Shown piece after piece: positions 1-5,328 of a stretch of DNA of 5,328 bases (the stretch's first letter is position 1; every line of letters begins with the position of its first letter). The DNA comes from Micavibrio sp. UBA2020 (GTDB taxonomy: Bacteria > Pseudomonadota > Alphaproteobacteria > Micavibrionales > UBA2020). The stretch spans positions 1 through 5,328 of the forward strand of contig DDBY01000206.1 in the NCBI GenBank assembly GCA_002334985.1, in the 5' to 3' direction. The translations under genes were made by a program, and so were the position numbers. Below the pieces are notes generated by a model. The model had not been told where the DNA came from. It searched no databases and was given only the letters and a program-made list of their open reading frames with translations.

Positions 1-1210
1 CCTGTCGGGTTATATGCTGGAGCCGGCGATGCAGGCAGGCTTCATTTCCATGGGGCTTGATGTCGTTCTGGTCGGGCCGATGCCGACGCCGGCGGTGGCG
101 ATGCTGACGCGCTCCCTGCGTGCGGACCTTGGTGTGGTGATTTCGGCGTCGCATAACCTGTATGAAGACAACGGTATTAAATTATTCGGCGCGGATGGCT
201 ACAAACTGACCGACGAAACCGAGGCGGAGATTGAAGCGCTGCTGGCGACTGATTTGTCCACGCGCCTTGTGCCCGCCCCGCAGCTCGGCCGCGCCGCGCG
301 TCTTGAAGATGCCAGCGGGCGTTATATCGAATACGTCAAGAATACTTTTCCCAAGGGCTTGCGCCTCGACGGTCTTAAAATCGTGGTCGATTGCGCGAAC
401 GGCGCTGCGTATAAAGTCGCGCCGCGCATTCTCTATGAACTCGGTGCGGATGTCGTGCCCATCGCCATCACGCCCGACGGCACGAATATCAACAAACATT
501 GCGGCGCGACTGCGCCCGACCTTTTGTGTGAACATGTGGTGAAACATGGCGCGCATCTGGGTATCGCGCTGGATGGCGACGCCGACCGCCTGATTTTGTG
601 CGACGAACACGGCCACGTTGTCGATGGTGACCAGATTATGGCGCTGATTGCCAGCGCCATGCACGCGCGCGGCGAGCTGGAAGGCGGCGGCGTGACGGCA
701 ACGGTGATGTCGAACCTCGGCCTTGAACGCCATTTGAAATCCAAGGGGCTGCAACTGTTCCGCACGCCCGTCGGCGACCGCTACGTCGTTGACCACATGC
801 GCCAGAGCGGCTGCAACATCGGCGGAGAACAATCCGGCCATATCATTCTGGGTGATTATTCGACCACGGGCGACGGGTTGATTGCCGCGCTGCAGGTACT
901 GGCGGTTATCCGCACCAGCGGCCGCGCTGTCAGCGAGATTTGCCGCGTTTTCGCGCCCGTGCCGCAGCTGCTGCAAAACGTGCGTACCCAAAGCCCCGTG
1001 GCGCTGGATGCCGCATCGATGCGCGAAGCCATCCGCGCAGCGGAGGGCAAGCTGGGCGACAGCGGGCGTATTCTTATCCGCAAATCCGGCACCGAACCTC
1101 TGGTGCGTGTGATGGCGGAGGGGGACGACGCCGCGCTGGTCAAGGCCGTGGTGCAGGATTTGTGCGCAGCGGTTGAAAAGCTGGATACCCCTGCGGCAAA
1201 GGCCGGCTGA
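1..1210 (+). CDS. glmM: Phosphoglucosamine mutase GlmM, 5' end missing
   Basis: GlmM interconverts glucosamine-6-phosphate and glucosamine-1-phosphate in the cytoplasm, the step that leads to UDP-GlcNAc for peptidoglycan and lipopolysaccharide. The frame is already open at base 2 (LSGYMLEPA), so the ATG at 14 is internal. About 402 residues are visible and roughly 45-50 N-terminal ones are missing compared with the usual 445-450. The alpha-D-phosphohexomutase landmarks appear in order: the phosphoserine loop ISASHN (catalytic Ser codon 149-151), the metal-binding DGDADR (572-589), the sugar-binding GEQSGH (824-841) and the phosphate-binding RKSGTEP (1079-1099). One oddity is that the phosphoserine loop reads SHNL where the family almost always has SHNP. 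The frame is otherwise intact to its TGA stop. The stop overlaps the nadK start as ATGA, so the two genes are probably co-transcribed and translationally coupled. Identification is very secure. Confidence 0.97.
   Translation, partial: LSGYMLEPAMQAGFISMGLDVVLVGPMPTPAVAMLTRSLRADLGVVISASHNLYEDNGIKLFGADGYKLTDETEAEIEALLATDLSTRLVPAPQLGRAARLEDASGRYIEYVKNTFPKGLRLDGLKIVVDCANGAAYKVAPRILYELGADVVPIAITPDGTNINKHCGATAPDLLCEHVVKHGAHLGIALDGDADRLILCDEHGHVVDGDQIMALIASAMHARGELEGGGVTATVMSNLGLERHLKSKGLQLFRTPVGDRYVVDHMRQSGCNIGGEQSGHIILGDYSTTGDGLIAALQVLAVIRTSGRAVSEICRVFAPVPQLLQNVRTQSPVALDAASMREAIRAAEGKLGDSGRILIRKSGTEPLVRVMAEGDDAALVKAVVQDLCAAVEKLDTPAAKAG
1198..1202 (+). promoter_or_regulatory. Ribosome binding site of nadK
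   Basis: AAAGG lies inside the last glmM codons, seven bases before the ATG at 1210. It supports that ATG as the nadK start, and it means nadK can be initiated by ribosomes finishing glmM. Confidence 0.6.
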
Positions 1211-1968
1211 TGAAAATCCATTTTTCCGCCGCAGATACCAAGGGCGCGCAGGCCGCGCTGAAAGAGTTGACGGAGCGCTACGGCGACCATCCGGCGGCTG
1301 ACGCAGATATTTGCGTGGCGCTCGGCGGTGACGGCTCCATGCTGCGCGCGCTGCATGACAGCATTCAAAACGGCAAGCCTGTATTCGGCATGAACCGCGG
1401 TTCTGTCGGGTTCTTGCTGAACGAATACCGCGCCGACGGCCTTTTGGAGCGTCTCAAAAGCGCGCAAACAGTAACGCTGAAACCGCTGCGTATGTCGGTG
1501 ACGACGCTGGGCGGCGGGTATCAGGAAGCGCTCGCCATCAACGAAGTGTCGCTTCTGCGCGAAACGCGTCAGGCGGCCAAGCTGAGCATCCACATCGACG
1601 GCATCCTGCGTTTGAACGAACTGATTTGCGACGGTGTGATTGTGGCAACGCCCGCAGGCTCGACCGCCTATAACCTCTCCGCTCACGGGCCGATTATTCC
1701 GCTGGAGGCGGGGATACTGGCGCTGACGCCCATATCCGCTTTCCGTCCGCGGCGCTGGCGCGGCGCGCTTTTGCCGCAGAAAAGCCGCCTGACCTTTACC
1801 GTGCAGGAGCCTGAAAACCGCCCCGTAAGCGCGGTGGCCGACTTCACCGAAATCCGCGATGTCGAAAAGGTGGAGGTCTGGAAAGACCACGACGTTTCCA
1901 TCAACCTTTTATTCGACCCCGAAATGAATCTGGACGAGCGGATGATTAAAGAGCAGTTCATGCCCTGA
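1210..1968 (+). CDS. nadK: NAD kinase NadK (ATP/polyphosphate-type family)
   Basis: NadK phosphorylates NAD to NADP in the cytoplasm and is the only bacterial source of NADP. The 252-aa product carries the family signatures in order: GGDG at residues 39-42 (phosphate-donor and catalytic Asp loop), [10 protein letters not shown] at about 60-69, the NE motif at 111-112 (nicotinamide-ribose contacts), and the diagnostic [14 protein letters not shown] at 141-154 followed by SAHGPIIPL. The C-terminal ITPIS-like segment ([20 protein letters not shown]) and the terminal KEQFMP resemble alphaproteobacterial NadK. The length of about 250 aa is normal for the short alphaproteobacterial form, and nothing is missing. 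The start is fixed by the ATGA overlap with glmM and by AAAGG seven bases upstream. The glmM-nadK coupling links envelope precursor and NADP supply only by operon position; no functional dependence is implied. Confidence 0.96.
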   Translation: MKIHFSAADTKGAQAALKELTERYGDHPAADADICVALGGDGSMLRALHDSIQNGKPVFGMNRGSVGFLLNEYRADGLLERLKSAQTVTLKPLRMSVTTLGGGYQEALAINEVSLLRETRQAAKLSIHIDGILRLNELICDGVIVATPAGSTAYNLSAHGPIIPLEAGILALTPISAFRPRRWRGALLPQKSRLTFTVQEPENRPVSAVADFTEIRDVEKVEVWKDHDVSINLLFDPEMNLDERMIKEQFMP

Positions 1969-1983
1969 TGCACTGCGGCATCA
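1966..1983 (+). other. Small hairpin at the end of nadK
   Basis: TGATGC and GCATCA form a perfect 6-bp stem around a 6-base loop, and the stem includes the nadK stop codon. It is followed by AT-rich sequence (about 1991-2020) but not by an immediate T-run, so it is not a clear intrinsic terminator. It may protect the 3' end of the glmM-nadK transcript or help termination. The AT-rich stretch after it also lies just upstream of the next promoter and could act as an UP element. Confidence 0.3.
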
Positions 1984-2032
1984 TGTAAGGTATTTAAAAA
2001 TATCGACTTTTCAGGTTTTTCATACACGGCGC

Positions 2033-2059
2033 TTGACAGAATCAACGCGCGCGGATTAT
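2033..2059 (+). promoter_or_regulatory. Sigma-70-type promoter of the first leader/ligase unit
   Basis: A perfect -35 box TTGACA (2033-2038) is followed after 15 bases by GATTAT (2054-2059), a 4/6 match to TATAAT. The offset ATTATT and TATTGT are alternative -10 boxes with longer spacers. Transcription would begin at about 2066-2070, only a few bases before the leader ATG at 2072, giving a nearly leaderless mRNA. The 12-mer TTGACAGAATCA at 2033-2044 recurs exactly in the promoter of the second unit (3756-3767), which strengthens both calls. AT-rich DNA lies upstream. Confidence 0.6.
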
Positions 2060-2071
2060 TGTCATTCCATC

Positions 2072-2131
2072 ATGACGAACGCAAAACACATCGCTGTTTT
2101 CTTTTTTAGCTACGCTTATTTTGGCGCCTAG
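2072..2131 (+). CDS. Putative Phe/Tyr-rich leader peptide (19 aa)
   Basis: This short ORF, too small for usual gene callers, reads MTNAKHIAVFFFSYAYFGA and ends in TAG. Six of the eight residues at 10-17 are Phe or Tyr, including three Phe codons in a row (TTC TTT TTT at 2099-2107). That composition resembles the enterobacterial leaders of pheA (PheL) and pheST (PheM), where ribosome stalling at Phe codons reports low charged tRNA-Phe. It starts within a few bases of the predicted transcription start and has no clear Shine-Dalgarno site. This matches the leaderless trp leader ORF known in Sinorhizobium. The stop codon lies in the loop of a hairpin (TGGCG/CGCCA), and the ligase-like gene starts 122 bases downstream. 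Its probable role is a cis-acting sensor of Phe/Tyr supply, not a functional peptide. Short ORFs arise by chance, but a second such leader before the paralogue makes coincidence less likely. Confidence 0.66.
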   Translation: MTNAKHIAVFFFSYAYFGA

Positions 2132-2243
2132 TCGCCATCGTCATTTTTACAGCCATTGCGCTGCCCCCCTCACTACAGTTCTACCGTAAACGCCCCGAAG
2201 GTGAACCCTTTAGGTAAAGGCCGTCAAACAAGGCCACAAGGAA
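2122..2243 (+). promoter_or_regulatory. Candidate attenuator/leader RNA of the first ligase gene
   Basis: Several short stems can be drawn between the leader ORF and the gene. TGGCG (2122-2126) pairs with CGCCA (2133-2137) around the TAG stop. TACC-g-TAAA (2182-2190) pairs with TTTAGGTA (2209-2216). CCTTT (2207-2211) pairs with AAAGG (2216-2220) and excludes the previous stem. CCTT (2207-2210) could also pair with the AAGG of the Shine-Dalgarno site (2238-2241). A T-run at 2144-2148 follows the first hairpin, but six bases away, so there is no convincing intrinsic terminator. If this region regulates, control of ribosome access is more likely than classical transcription attenuation. The folds were found by eye and are not energy-tested. 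Confidence 0.35.
2238..2243 (+). promoter_or_regulatory. Ribosome binding site of the first ligase-like gene
   Basis: AAGGAA sits ten bases before the ATG at 2254. This fixes the start and gives an N-terminus (MTDV) equivalent to that of the paralogue downstream. Confidence 0.6.
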
Positions 2244-2253
2244 TACAGATATC

Positions 2254-3678
2254 ATGACCGACGTCGTCAAAAACAAAGCCGCCCGTATCACCAGCATCGA
2301 AGACGCCCTTCCGCTGTTCCAGCCGCCGCCGCAAAGCTTCACTGGCAAAACGGGGCTGGAAGTTGAAATGGCGCTTTACCGCGCGGGCGAAAAGACGCCG
2401 GAAATTCCGGCCGCGAATGACATGCTGGCCATGCATGCGGCGCTGAAAGCCGCCGGACATGATGCACAGCTGGAAGCCGCAGGCGTTTTGGAATACGCCA
2501 GCCCCGCCGCCGCGCTGGATAATCTTGCGCCGCTGGTTGCGCGCGTGAAGGCAGATTTGCAGGCGTTTGAAGACGAAGCGGCATCACGCGGTTTCACCCG
2601 CGCGCCCTACAGCATTTTGCCGACGACGACGGTGGAGCAGGCGCTGGATAACCGCGTCCCGCGCGAGCGTCTGGAGGCGTCGCTGAACGTCATCGAAACC
2701 GCGCTCAACCCACACCTGAACCGTATTCCGCTTTTGACCACGGGCGTGCAGACCAGTTTCAGCCCCAAGGACAGCGACGAAATGTTCCGCATGGCGCACC
2801 GCGGCTATGCGCTGACGCCGCTACTGGTGGCGGCCATGAACAGCAGCGCGGGCTATGTCGAAAACAACGAAGAGCGCCTGACGCATCATCCGCGCGGAAA
2901 ATACTACGAAATGTACGGCACATCCGGCGGTATCTCGCCCGCGTTTCTGAAGGCCGCCAATCCGGCGGAATTCGTGAAGCGTCATATCGAGGCTGTTTTC
3001 GATGCGCCGATGTTCTTCGCCTACGACCACGATGGCGCGCTTATACGTTCGCAAAAAGACGATGTGCTGACGTTCCGCAAGCTGATGGACCGCGGGCTCA
3101 ACACCCAGTCGAATTTTGAGCTGGCCGAGACGTTCCTCTACAACGACATCAAAATCTGCAACCTGCGTGATGGTGATGGCAATGTGGTAGGCAAACGCCT
3201 TGAAGTGCGCGCCGCAGACAGCGGCATGCACCAGCCTGTGAGCGCGCTTTTGCTCACCGCCGCACTGGTGCCGGATGGCGAGACGGGGCGCAAGTTCGAT
3301 GCGCTTTTGAAAGAATACGGCTTCACCGGCGTGCCCAAGGAAGACGCAGCGCTGTTGCAGGCGGGGCGCGATGCGGCGGTCAACCATGGTGGCAAATTCA
3401 TGGATGTTGCTTTCGGCAAAGACCCGCAAACGGGCGCTGCGCGCTCCTTGCGTGAATTCGCAGCCGATGTGGCGGGGCTGGTCGTGAACCACTACGCAAA
3501 AGACAAGGCATTGGCGGCGGATGTTTCGACGCTGGCCGATGTACTGCTGACCGGCGCCTGCGATGCGAAGGTCTTCGCCGCGCAGTTCCAAAACCTCGGC
3601 GAGGTCGCGGCATCGCTGCAACAAACGCCGCGCCCGCAGCAGCCTTCCCTGCGTGCGGGGGCGGGTATGCGTCCCTGA
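2254..3678 (+). CDS. GCS2-like ATP-dependent carboxylate-amine ligase homologue (copy 1)
   Basis: The 474-aa product looks like a cytoplasmic enzyme; I see no signal peptide or membrane segment. It resembles the glutamate-cysteine ligase / YbdK-type carboxylate-amine ligase superfamily, which uses ATP to activate a carboxylate and form an amide bond. Supporting motifs are GLEVEM at 34-39 (the GxExE metal/ATP strand), LEAAGVLEYASP at 73-84, ILPTTT at 121-126, VQTSFSPKD at 165-173, KRLEVRAADSG at 314-324 (the R-x-EVR-x-x-D signature) and NHGGKFMDV at 377-385. The most conserved block against the downstream paralogue is LNTQSN.ELAETFLYNDIKICNLRD at about 282-306. The last 20 or so residues are Pro/Gln/Arg-rich and probably disordered. 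The gene has its own promoter, a Phe/Tyr-rich leader ORF upstream and a strong terminator downstream, so it is a single-gene unit. The substrate is unknown. The leader lacks Cys codons, which argues against simple glutathione synthesis. The superfamily call is moderate and the exact reaction is not determinable. Confidence 0.6.
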   Translation: MTDVVKNKAARITSIEDALPLFQPPPQSFTGKTGLEVEMALYRAGEKTPEIPAANDMLAMHAALKAAGHDAQLEAAGVLEYASPAAALDNLAPLVARVKADLQAFEDEAASRGFTRAPYSILPTTTVEQALDNRVPRERLEASLNVIETALNPHLNRIPLLTTGVQTSFSPKDSDEMFRMAHRGYALTPLLVAAMNSSAGYVENNEERLTHHPRGKYYEMYGTSGGISPAFLKAANPAEFVKRHIEAVFDAPMFFAYDHDGALIRSQKDDVLTFRKLMDRGLNTQSNFELAETFLYNDIKICNLRDGDGNVVGKRLEVRAADSGMHQPVSALLLTAALVPDGETGRKFDALLKEYGFTGVPKEDAALLQAGRDAAVNHGGKFMDVAFGKDPQTGAARSLREFAADVAGLVVNHYAKDKALAADVSTLADVLLTGACDAKVFAAQFQNLGEVAASLQQTPRPQQPSLRAGAGMRP

Positions 3679-3702
3679 TTTTGTCTGTTTTCTCCAAAGA
3701 GC

Positions 3703-3736
3703 CGCCCTTTTCCCCGTGAAAAGGGCGATTTTTTTT
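3703..3736 (+). terminator. Strong rho-independent terminator
   Basis: CGCCCTTTTC (3703-3712) pairs perfectly with GAAAAGGGCG (3718-3727) around the loop CCCGT. After one A come eight T residues (3729-3736). It begins 25 bases after the stop of the first ligase-like gene and separates it from the second promoter, so the two paralogues are independently transcribed. Confidence 0.93.
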
Positions 3737-3755
3737 GCATCGCAAGAATATTTTA

Positions 3756-3785
3756 TTGACAGAATCATCGTGAATCGGCCATTAT
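3756..3785 (+). promoter_or_regulatory. Sigma-70-type promoter of the second leader/ligase unit
   Basis: TTGACA (3756-3761) is followed after 18 bases by CATTAT (3780-3785), a 4/6 match to the -10 consensus. AT-rich sequence (3746-3755) directly precedes the -35 box. Transcription would start at about 3792-3793, exactly at the ATG of the leader ORF, predicting a leaderless mRNA. It shares TTGACAGAATCA with the promoter of the first unit. Confidence 0.65.
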
Positions 3786-3792
3786 ACAAGGC

Positions 3793-3858
3793 ATGAAAAC
3801 GGCATTTATTTCCATCGCAGGCTTCGGCCGCGCCCATCTGCACCATCACTGGCATTAA
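3793..3858 (+). CDS. Putative histidine-rich leader peptide (21 aa)
   Basis: This 21-codon ORF begins MKTAFISIAG and ends HLHHHWH before TAA. Five of the last seven codons are His (CAT CAC CAT CAC CAT) with one Trp, a pattern resembling the leader peptide of the enterobacterial his operon. The ATG lies at the predicted transcription start, so translation is probably leaderless; I see no good Shine-Dalgarno site. The TAA stop is in the loop of a perfect 6-bp hairpin (ACTGGC/GCCAGT, 3848-3864) and the ligase-like gene starts 115 bases downstream. This is the same plan as the Phe/Tyr-rich leader of the first unit. I infer a cis-acting sensor of histidyl-tRNA charging. A metal-binding role for the His cluster is a less likely alternative. 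Translation is not proven. Confidence 0.7.
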   Translation: MKTAFISIAGFGRAHLHHHWH

Positions 3859-3963
3859 GCCAGTTCATTCCGTTTTGGCAGGTTTCGCGCCTGCGTCCCC
3901 TTCAGATACCGATATCACACACCGCCGCCAGAGCAGGGCAGGCGAAGACAATTTATAAAAGGG
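3848..3963 (+). promoter_or_regulatory. Candidate attenuator/leader RNA of the second ligase gene
   Basis: A chain of alternating pairings can be drawn. Segment 1 ACTGGC (3848-3853) pairs with segment 2 GCCAGT (3859-3864). Segment 2 GCCAG alternatively pairs with segment 3 TTGGC (3875-3879), with one G-U pair. GCAGG (3878-3882) pairs with segment 4 CCTGC (3890-3894). CGCCTGC (3888-3894) alternatively pairs with GCAGGCG (3938-3944), a perfect 7-bp stem. CCCTT (3898-3902) can pair with AAGGG of the Shine-Dalgarno site (3959-3963). A ribosome stalled on the His codons would mask segment 1 and favour 2:3. No stem is followed by a proper T-run, so translational control seems likelier than termination. 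The pairings are visual only. Confidence 0.42.
3957..3963 (+). promoter_or_regulatory. Ribosome binding site of the second ligase-like gene
   Basis: AAAAGGG ends ten bases before the ATG at 3974, the same spacing as in the first copy. It supports the start giving MTDV, which aligns with the paralogue's N-terminus. It may be masked by CCCTT at 3898-3902. Confidence 0.55.
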
Positions 3964-3973
3964 TTTTTCAACC

Positions 3974-5328
3974 ATGACCGACGTGCAGACCAACAAGACC
4001 CGCCTGATTGCCAGCATCGACGATGCGCGCGCGCTCTATGCGCCGCCGCCCGCCGCATTTACCGGCAAGATGGGCGTGGAAGTAGAAATGCCCCTTATCG
4101 ATGCCCGCCGCGGTAAACCCGAAGTGCCGACCGCCGCAGAAATGGAAAAGCTGCAGGCGGCGCTCCGCAAAAAAGGTTTTGATGCGCAGCTGGAGCCCGC
4201 AGGCGTTTTGGAATACGCGAGCCCCGCAACCACGCCCGATGCCCCGGCCGTGTCGCGCCTGATAAGCGTGCTGCGCGAAGAGCTGGCGACCTTCACCAAA
4301 TCTGCCGAAGATACAGGCTTCACCCGCGTACCGTTTTCGATTGTACCGACAACGACCGAACAGGACGCGCTGGATAAAATCGTGTCGCGCCCGCGCCTGC
4401 AGGTCAGCATCGGCGCGATGAAAGATATTTTTCCGCCCGATACCCTGCGCCTGCCGCTTTTGACCTCCGCCGTGCAGGTCAGCTTCAGCCCAAAAGATGA
4501 AAACGAGATGTTCGACATGGCGCGCCGCGCCTATGCGCTGACGCCGCTTTTGATGGCGGCCTGCAACAGCCTCAGCGGCTATGTCGTGAACGAAGATGAA
4601 AAGCTTGGCACCCTGCCGCGCGCGAAATACTATCAGGGTTATGGCCGCGCGGGCGGGCTTTCCGAAGCCTTCCTGAAGGCGACGAACGGCAAAGAATTCA
4701 TTGAAAACCACATCCGCGAGGTTTTCGACGCCCCCATGCACTTCGCCTATGACAAGGACGGCAACCTGTTTCCGGCCAGCAAGGCAAAACCGATTACCTT
4801 CGCAGGTCTGGCAGCGGCGGGGCTGAACACCCAGTCGAATTACGAACTGGCGGAAACCTTTCTTTATAACGACATCAAAATCTGCAACCTGCGTGACGAC
4901 ACGGGCAATGTGGTTGGCAAGCGTATGGAAGTGCGCGGCGCCGACAGCGGCATCGACCAGCCGGTGATGGCTGCATTGCTCTCCGCCGCTATCGTTCCCG
5001 CAGGGCCGCAGGCGAAGGCGTTTGATGCGCTTTTGAAAGATTACGGCTTCACGGGCAATCCGGTTGAAGACGCGCCGCTTTATAAATCCGCGCGCGAGGC
5101 TGTTGTCAACCACGGCGGCAAATTCATGGATGTGGATTTTGGCAAAGACCCGCAAACGGGCGCCGCCCGCTCCTTGCGTGATTTTGCGGCGGATGTGGCG
5201 AATATCGTCGCGACCCGCTACGAAAAACAGCCGGAGCTGGCATCCGACGTTTCTCGCCTTGTGCAGGTTTTGCTGACGGGCGATTGCGATGCCAAGCTGT
5301 TTTCGCAAAAATTCGACAGCATCAAGGA
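3974..5328 (+). CDS. GCS2-like ATP-dependent carboxylate-amine ligase homologue (copy 2), 3' end missing
   Basis: The forward frame from ATG 3974 stays open for 451 codons to the right edge. By alignment with the first copy only about 10-25 residues are missing. Proteins 1 and 2 align from end to end with just a two-residue shift. Motifs are GVEVEM at 34-39, LEPAGVLEYASP at 73-84, IVPTTT, VQVSFSPKD, LNTQSNYELAETFLYNDIK from 284, RMEVRGADSG at 317-326 and NHGGKFMDV at 379-387. The same superfamily call applies: ATP-dependent amide-bond formation on an unknown carboxylate and amine, in the cytoplasm. Differences between the copies include RGYALTPLLVAAMNS versus RAYALTPLLMAACNS and the 214-222 region (RGKYYEMYG versus RAKYYQGYG), possible sites of altered specificity. 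The gene has its own promoter and a His-rich leader ORF. A long reverse-strand open frame here is a shadow caused by codon bias. Confidence 0.6.
   Translation, partial: MTDVQTNKTRLIASIDDARALYAPPPAAFTGKMGVEVEMPLIDARRGKPEVPTAAEMEKLQAALRKKGFDAQLEPAGVLEYASPATTPDAPAVSRLISVLREELATFTKSAEDTGFTRVPFSIVPTTTEQDALDKIVSRPRLQVSIGAMKDIFPPDTLRLPLLTSAVQVSFSPKDENEMFDMARRAYALTPLLMAACNSLSGYVVNEDEKLGTLPRAKYYQGYGRAGGLSEAFLKATNGKEFIENHIREVFDAPMHFAYDKDGNLFPASKAKPITFAGLAAAGLNTQSNYELAETFLYNDIKICNLRDDTGNVVGKRMEVRGADSGIDQPVMAALLSAAIVPAGPQAKAFDALLKDYGFTGNPVEDAPLYKSAREAVVNHGGKFMDVDFGKDPQTGAARSLRDFAADVANIVATRYEKQPELASDVSRLVQVLLTGDCDAKLFSQKFDSIK

Noticed and set aside
856..1890. 344-residue open frame on the reverse strand over glmM and nadK
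   Set aside because: Both forward genes carry complete family signatures here. The reverse product is compositionally biased and unrecognisable.
2122..2148. Hairpin TGGCG/CGCCA followed by TTTTT as an intrinsic terminator of the first leader
   Set aside because: The stem is only 5 bp and the T-run starts six bases after it, too far for a typical intrinsic terminator. I kept it only as part of a candidate leader structure.
2821..3855. 344-residue open frame on the reverse strand
   Set aside because: It is antisense to the first ligase copy, runs across the intrinsic terminator and the second promoter, and shows no family motif; it is a shadow frame.
3957..3968. AAAAGGGTTTTT as a terminator just before the second ligase gene
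   Set aside because: A 4-bp A/T stem with a three-base loop is too weak. The element is better explained as the Shine-Dalgarno site.
3968..5308. 446-residue open frame on the reverse strand
   Set aside because: It lies opposite the second ligase copy, whose forward frame is open to the window edge and aligns end to end with the first copy. The reverse product is His/Arg/Gly-rich with no recognisable motif, as expected for a shadow of GC-rich codons.
2254..5328. Assigning the two ligase-like genes as gshA (glutathione synthesis)
   Set aside because: The motifs support only the wider superfamily. Two divergent tandem copies with Phe/Tyr- and His-rich leaders, and no Cys codons in either leader, do not fit a standard glutamate-cysteine ligase.

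Overview
The window reads as chromosomal DNA of an alphaproteobacterium. The basis is the GC-rich codon usage with many GCG, CGC and GGC codons, an alphaproteobacterial-style NAD kinase C-terminus, an ATGA start/stop overlap, and short leader ORFs that begin at or very near the predicted transcription start. I cannot place the lineage further. No mobile element, CRISPR array, tRNA or rRNA is visible.

Layout, all on the + strand. (1) Bases 1-1210 hold the 3' nine-tenths of glmM (phosphoglucosamine mutase), cut by the window edge. (2) Bases 1210-1968 hold nadK (NAD kinase), translationally coupled to glmM through ATGA. (3) Bases 1969-2253 are a regulatory gap with a sigma-70-type promoter, a 19-codon leader ORF rich in Phe and Tyr (FFFSYAYF) and a structured stretch before a Shine-Dalgarno site. 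(4) Bases 2254-3678 hold a 474-aa protein resembling the glutamate-cysteine ligase / carboxylate-amine ligase (GCS2-like) superfamily. (5) A strong intrinsic terminator lies at 3703-3736. (6) Bases 3756-3973 form a second regulatory gap built on the same plan: promoter, a 21-codon leader ORF ending in HLHHHWH, foldable RNA, then a Shine-Dalgarno site. (7) From 3974 to the window end runs a paralogue of gene 4, still open at the right edge. A long reverse-strand open frame over this last gene is only its shadow.

The first two genes are housekeeping functions: UDP-GlcNAc supply for the envelope, and NADP supply. The second half is the unusual part. Two tandem paralogous ATP-dependent ligase-like genes each form a separate transcription unit. 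Each is preceded by what looks like an amino-acid-sensing leader peptide, one biased to Phe/Tyr and the other to His. The two promoters share the 12-mer TTGACAGAATCA, and in both leaders the stop codon lies in the loop of a small hairpin. I infer that the pair arose by duplication of a whole promoter-leader-gene unit, followed by divergence of the sensed amino acid and perhaps of the enzyme's amino-acid substrate. The leader ORFs and their composition are read directly from the sequence. The regulation and the substrate link are inference.
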